A stretch of DNA of 64,000 bases, taken from Levilinea saccharolytica (GTDB taxonomy: Bacteria > Chloroflexota > Anaerolineae > Anaerolineales > Anaerolineaceae). The notes beneath the pieces were generated by a model. The model saw only the letters and a list, made by a program, of their open reading frames with translations. It was not told the origin of the DNA and ran no database searches. Within the stretch, counting starts at the first letter, position 1. The number at the start of each line of letters is the position of its first letter. Positions 60,520 through 64,000 of this stretch are shown here, piece by piece. The stretch covers positions 1-64,000 of the forward strand of contig NZ_LGCM01000046.1 of NCBI RefSeq assembly GCF_001306035.1, in the 5' to 3' direction. A program made the position numbers and the translations under genes.

Positions 60520-61751
60520 GGGGCGGCCTCCGTGTCAACAGGAATGCACCAGCGCAGCAGCGTCCCCTGCCCCGGCGCAGACTGCACCCGGCACTCTCCG
60601 CCCAACAGGCGAGCGCGCTCCTGCAGCCCCAGCAGGCCGTAATGCCCGGCGGCCACCCCGGCGGGGTCAAATCCCCGTCCGTCGTCGCGCACTTCCACGC
60701 ACAGACGCCCGTCCGCGTTGCTCACCTGCACCCAGGCGTGGGCCGCCCCGGCATGGCGGGCGATGTTGGTCAGCCCCTCGCTCACCACCCGCCGCAGGGC
60801 TTCGCCCGCCTCACGGGAGAGATCTTCCGGTACATCCATCTGAACCGCACAAGGGATGCCCAGCGAAGTTTCCAGACGGTGCGCCTCGGCCGTCAGTTCC
60901 CGGGCCAAATCTTCGCTGGCGGGCCGCCCGCTGCGCAGGTCGTCAATCACCCGGCGCGCATCCCGCAGGGTTCCGCGCGCGCGTTCCATCGCCTGCTGCA
61001 CGATGGTTTGGGCGCGGTCGGTGCGCCCCCCCGCCAGGTGGGTATCCACCGCCTCCAGCTGCAAAATCAGCCCGGCCAACCCCTGAGCCAGGGTGTCGTG
61101 CAGCTCGCGGGCCATGCGCTGACGCTCGCTGCTCAGGGTCAAATCCTCAATCTGCGCCGCGTAGTCCGAAAGCTGGCGGTTAGCCTGTTCCAGCTCCGCG
61201 GCCAGTTTTTGGGCGCGTTCGCGCGCCTCGGCCTGGCGGCTGTAGAGGGTCACATACACGCTCACAAAGACCGCCAGCGGCAGCACCATCAACGCCCAAA
61301 AAGGCAGCTGCCCCCAACCCAAAAGAAGGCCAAAGTTAACTCCTGAAAGCAGCAGCAGGTACAGCGTCATGCCCACACCCGCGCGGCTGATGCGCAGAAA
61401 GCCCAAGGCTTCTCCGATCAAGCTCATGTACAGCCCAATCGCCAGGGCTTCCGCGGCGCTCATGGATACCAGGGTGAACACCAACCCGCTCTGCACCAGC
61501 AGCACAATCACCGCCGTGCGCGTGCTGAGGTTGAGGGTGATCACCGCCCAATGCAGCCCCAGGTGCACCAGCATCAGCGCGGTAAAGAGCACCAGCGTCC
61601 CCGGCTGGCGCATGTCAGGCTTATTGACCAGCGTCCAGACGTACAGAAAGACGACCGCCGCGGTCAGCATGTACCAAAACCACACCACCTGCTGGCTGTC
61701 TTCATCCGGTGGCTGAGAAGCTTTCAGCATCGTTTTCCAAGGAATGGGCAT
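60516..61751 (-). CDS. HisKA_3-type sensor histidine kinase
   Basis: This 411-aa kinase has about six N-terminal membrane segments (residues 22-175), a coiled linker, then the HisKA_3 phosphoacceptor QRMARELHDTLAQGLAGL (His about 218) and a HATPase_c domain with EVRDDGRGFDPAG and YGLLGLQERARLLGG. It pairs with the response regulator through an ATGA overlap. The signal is unknown; its membrane location and divergent exporter suggest membrane stress or a drug. Confidence 0.93.
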   Translation of the reverse strand: MPIPWKTMLKASQPPDEDSQQVVWFWYMLTAAVVFLYVWTLVNKPDMRQPGTLVLFTALMLVHLGLHWAVITLNLSTRTAVIVLLVQSGLVFTLVSMSAAEALAIGLYMSLIGEALGFLRISRAGVGMTLYLLLLSGVNFGLLLGWGQLPFWALMVLPLAVFVSVYVTLYSRQAEARERAQKLAAELEQANRQLSDYAAQIEDLTLSSERQRMARELHDTLAQGLAGLILQLEAVDTHLAGGRTDRAQTIVQQAMERARGTLRDARRVIDDLRSGRPASEDLARELTAEAHRLETSLGIPCAVQMDVPEDLSREAGEALRRVVSEGLTNIARHAGAAHAWVQVSNADGRLCVEVRDDGRGFDPAGVAAGHYGLLGLQERARLLGGECRVQSAPGQGTLLRWCIPVDTEAAP

Positions 61752-61812
61752 CGTCTCGCACCTCTTCTGCCCTGATTATACAGCCGCAGCCCCCAGGGCA
61801 CACCTGTCCATT

Positions 61813-61902
61813 CGGACATGTCCGTTCGTACCCGACCAAAGTACAGGCCGTCACTAACCGAACGACCGATGGCAAAAACGCCCCCGCCGTCTATACTGAC
61901 GG
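61813..61902 (+). promoter_or_regulatory. Divergent control region of the two-component and exporter operons
   Basis: CGGACATGTCCG (61813-61824) is a perfect palindrome, with GTCCATTCG and GTCCGTTCG as a direct repeat spaced 14 bases. CCGTC-TATACT-GACGG (61887-61902) is an inverted repeat around a -10 box, 45 bases before the exporter ATG. The response regulator is a candidate ligand for these sites. Confidence 0.5.
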
Positions 61903-61946
61903 TAGTTCCATTCGCTCATTTTTAATCGCAGGAAAGGGTAAACCGC

Positions 61947-62894
61947 ATGACCGATCGTTTTGCTATTGAAATTGTCGACCTTCATAAACAGTTTGGCCGC
62001 CAAACCGCTGTGCAGGGCCTCAACCTTCAGGTGCGCGAAGGTGAAATTTTCAGCCTGCTGGGGCCCAACGGCGCCGGAAAAAGCACCACCATCTCCATCC
62101 TCTCCGGCCTCATCGCCCCCACCCGCGGCGAAGTGACCCTGATGGGTCACCCCCTGCGCACCCAGGCCAACCAGGCGCGCGCATCCCTGGGCGTGGTGCC
62201 GCAAGATATCGCCCTCTACCCCGATCTGAGCGCGCGTGAAAATCTCTATTTTTGGGGGCGCATGTACGGTCTGCGCGGCCAAACGCTGAATCAACGTGTG
62301 GCTGATGTGATGGAGCTGATCGGCCTGAGCGAGCGCCAAAAAGACCGCGTGGGCACCTTTTCCGGCGGGATGAAGCGCCGCGTCAATATCGGCGCCGCCC
62401 TGCTGCACCACCCCGACATCGTCGTGCTGGATGAACCCACGGTCGGCATTGACCCGCAGAGCCGCCGCCACATCCTCGACAGTGTCAAAGAGCTTAACCG
62501 CCTGGGGGCCACCGTGCTGTACACCACTCATTACATGGAAGAAGCCGAAGAGCTTTCGGATCACATCGCCATCATGGATCAAGGCCGCCTGATCGCCCAG
62601 GGCACCCACGCCGAGCTGACCCAACTGGTGGGCGAGCAAACCCGCCTGGTGTTAACCCTCAGCCAGCCCCCCGACGGGGTTCTGGAAGTCTGGCGCCAAC
62701 TGCCCGGTGTGCAGCAGGTGTGGACCGAGGCCGAGAACGTCCACCTGCTGGTGGGCGACAGCACCGCGGTGCTGCCCCACCTGTTCGAGACCGCCGCTCA
62801 GGCCCACGTCCACATTGTGACCGTCAGCATCCAGGAACCCAACCTGGAAGCGGTCTTCCTTCACCTCACCGGCCGCGCTCTGCGCGACAGCTAA
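61947..62894 (+). CDS. ABC exporter ATPase (DrrA/ABC-2 type)
   Basis: This 315-aa ATPase has Walker A GPNGAGKST (about 40), signature FSGGMKRR (about 137), Walker B IVVLDEPTVGID and H-loop TTHYMEEAEELSD, with a C-terminal regulatory part of the DrrA/NatA type. It should power the permease encoded 15 bases downstream. AAAGGG precedes the ATG. Confidence 0.93.
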   Translation: MTDRFAIEIVDLHKQFGRQTAVQGLNLQVREGEIFSLLGPNGAGKSTTISILSGLIAPTRGEVTLMGHPLRTQANQARASLGVVPQDIALYPDLSARENLYFWGRMYGLRGQTLNQRVADVMELIGLSERQKDRVGTFSGGMKRRVNIGAALLHHPDIVVLDEPTVGIDPQSRRHILDSVKELNRLGATVLYTTHYMEEAEELSDHIAIMDQGRLIAQGTHAELTQLVGEQTRLVLTLSQPPDGVLEVWRQLPGVQQVWTEAENVHLLVGDSTAVLPHLFETAAQAHVHIVTVSIQEPNLEAVFLHLTGRALRDS

Positions 62895-62909
62895 AGGGGA
62901 GCATACCGA

Positions 62910-64000
62910 ATGAACCTGTTTACGATTGCTCTCAAAGACCTCACCCGCTCCCTGCGCAGCCTGTTCGCCGTCGGCATGATGGTGGCGGCCCCCTTGATGA
63001 TTGTAGGCCTGATCTACTTCGCCTTCGGCGGCATGTCCAGCGGAGAAACCGCCAAAATCGCGGATGTACGCGTGGCCGTGGTCAACCTGGATACCCCGCC
63101 CGCTGGTCAAGACGCCCTGGGCGGCCAACTGCTGTCTATGCTCCAGGATGAACGCATGCCCGATTGGCTGCTGGCCAGTCCCTACGACAGCGAAGCCGCC
63201 GCGCGCAGCGCCGTGCAGCGCCAGGAGATCGCCGCCGCGGTGATTGTGCCCGCCGATTTCACCGCCCAACTGATGAGCGCGGATGGGCACACCGAGCTGC
63301 GCCTGATCCACGATCCCACCCTCAGCATCAGCCCCACCATCCTGCGCTTGCTGCTCACCCAGTACGCCGACACCGTTTCGGCCATGCGCGTGGCCGTGAA
63401 TGTGCTGCCGGAGCCCAGCCCCCAGGCGGTGCAGCCGCTGGTCAGTTCCTACAGCGCCTGGCTCACCGCTTTTCTGAACAACCTCAACCACAGCCCAGAG
63501 CCTTATCTTCAGGTGCTCAGCCCCGCCCAGCAGCAAGACAGCACCAGCGCCACCACCAACCCCATGGCGCGCGTTCTGGGCCTGATCTTTGCCAGCCAAT
63601 TGGTGTTCTTCTCCTTTTATACGGGGGCTTACAGCGCCACCTCCTTCCTGACCGAACAGGAAGAGGGCACCTTGCAGCGCCTGTTCACCACCCCCATCCC
63701 GCGGGCGGTGATTTTGGGCGGCAAATTCCTCTCAGTGTTTGTGCTGTGCGTCCTGCAGGCCGCGGTACTGCTGACCGCCGGACGGCTGGCCTTTGGCCAG
63801 GGGCTGACCGTGGCAGCCGTGGTGGCGGCCCAGGTGGCAGCCGCGGGCGGCTTCGGCATCCTGCTGATCTCCTTCATCAAGAGTTCGCGCCAAAGCGGGC
63901 CGGTGCTGGGCGGCGGGCTGACCGTGATGGGCATGTTGGGCGGGTTATTCACCGCGGCGGTGCCCAACCCACCCGCCTTTATGAACCTGACCGGCCGCCT
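62910..64000 (+). CDS. ABC-2 type permease, cut by the window end
   Basis: The frame is open from ATG 62910 (GGGGAG upstream) to the window edge, 363 codons, so the C-terminus is missing. It begins NLFTIALKDLTRSLRSL, has a first membrane helix, then a large extracytoplasmic domain (VRVAVVNLDTPPAGQDALGG, AAVIVPADFTAQL), and further membrane helices starting LGLIFASQLVFFSFYTG with the conserved LTEQEEGTLQRLFTTPIPR. It fits YhgE/DrrB-like ABC-2 permeases for drugs or lipids. It pairs with the preceding ATPase. Confidence 0.92.
   Translation, partial: MNLFTIALKDLTRSLRSLFAVGMMVAAPLMIVGLIYFAFGGMSSGETAKIADVRVAVVNLDTPPAGQDALGGQLLSMLQDERMPDWLLASPYDSEAAARSAVQRQEIAAAVIVPADFTAQLMSADGHTELRLIHDPTLSISPTILRLLLTQYADTVSAMRVAVNVLPEPSPQAVQPLVSSYSAWLTAFLNNLNHSPEPYLQVLSPAQQQDSTSATTNPMARVLGLIFASQLVFFSFYTGAYSATSFLTEQEEGTLQRLFTTPIPRAVILGGKFLSVFVLCVLQAAVLLTAGRLAFGQGLTVAAVVAAQVAAAGGFGILLISFIKSSRQSGPVLGGGLTVMGMLGGLFTAAVPNPPAFMNLTGR

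Overview
The window is GC-rich chromosomal DNA from a bacterium, most probably an uncultured or little-studied Anaerolineae (Chloroflexota). This is inferred from an NBR1-like Ig domain in a lipoprotein, ELW-repeat secreted proteins, small one-helix membrane proteins, an F420-type oxidoreductase, multi-PAS/GAF sensors and many short operons. No phage, plasmid, transposase or CRISPR array was seen. Most gene boundaries carry clear Shine-Dalgarno sequences, but several genes start 4-7 bases after a TATAAT/TACAAT-like box and look leaderless.

Layout. 1-10 kb: a truncated GT-C glycosyltransferase, a giant REC/PAS/GAF/GGDEF sensor split by one extra C in a C6 run, an M23 peptidase, a structured leader or small RNA, an AAC(3)-like acetyltransferase, a GAF-PAS histidine kinase and a metallo-beta-lactamase-fold protein without most metal ligands. 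9.9-10.3 kb is an exact 125-bp higher-order tandem repeat. 10.3-16.6 kb: a zinc-ribbon protein, an aminotransferase-aldolase pair resembling glyoxylate/hydroxyproline catabolism, asparaginase II, endonuclease III, and metK under a complete SAM-I riboswitch. 16.6-19.9 kb: an AT-richer island (TetR, CPBP protease, F420-type reductase) bracketed by a dispersed repeat. 20-25 kb: an ELW-repeat protein fused to a sortase domain, a HAD phosphatase, RNase Z and an NBR1-domain lipoprotein. 25-28.1 kb: a Fur-family regulator with a perfect 16-bp palindromic operator and a nickel/cobalt ECF transporter. 28-34 kb: hypothetical proteins, tRNA-Arg(CCU), arsenate reductase and pyrophosphatase.

34.3-39 kb: gyrB-gyrA with translational coupling and a possible attenuator. 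39-46 kb: biotin ligase, Hsp20, two class-V aminotransferases, a YedF/DsrE-like protein behind a terminator-containing leader, and a molybdenum MsrPQ pair. 46-54.9 kb: an orphan oligopeptide ABC ATPase; a four-gene operon (CBS protein, anion permease, adenosine deaminase, membrane glycosyltransferase); a FAD oxidoreductase plus flippase-like protein. 55-59.8 kb: phosphoglycerate mutase, a TetR-membrane protein pair, an 88-bp tandem array related to the 9.9-kb repeat, an epimerase, and an autoregulated HTH-membrane pair. 59.8-64 kb: a NarL-type two-component system divergent from an ABC-2 exporter cut by the window end.

The window is mostly housekeeping plus sensory and metal-handling genes. 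The most unusual items are the ELW-sortase fusion, the leader ahead of the YedF-like gene, the two related tandem arrays in opposite orientation, the leaderless promoter pattern, and the non-Ser residue at the quinolone position of GyrA.
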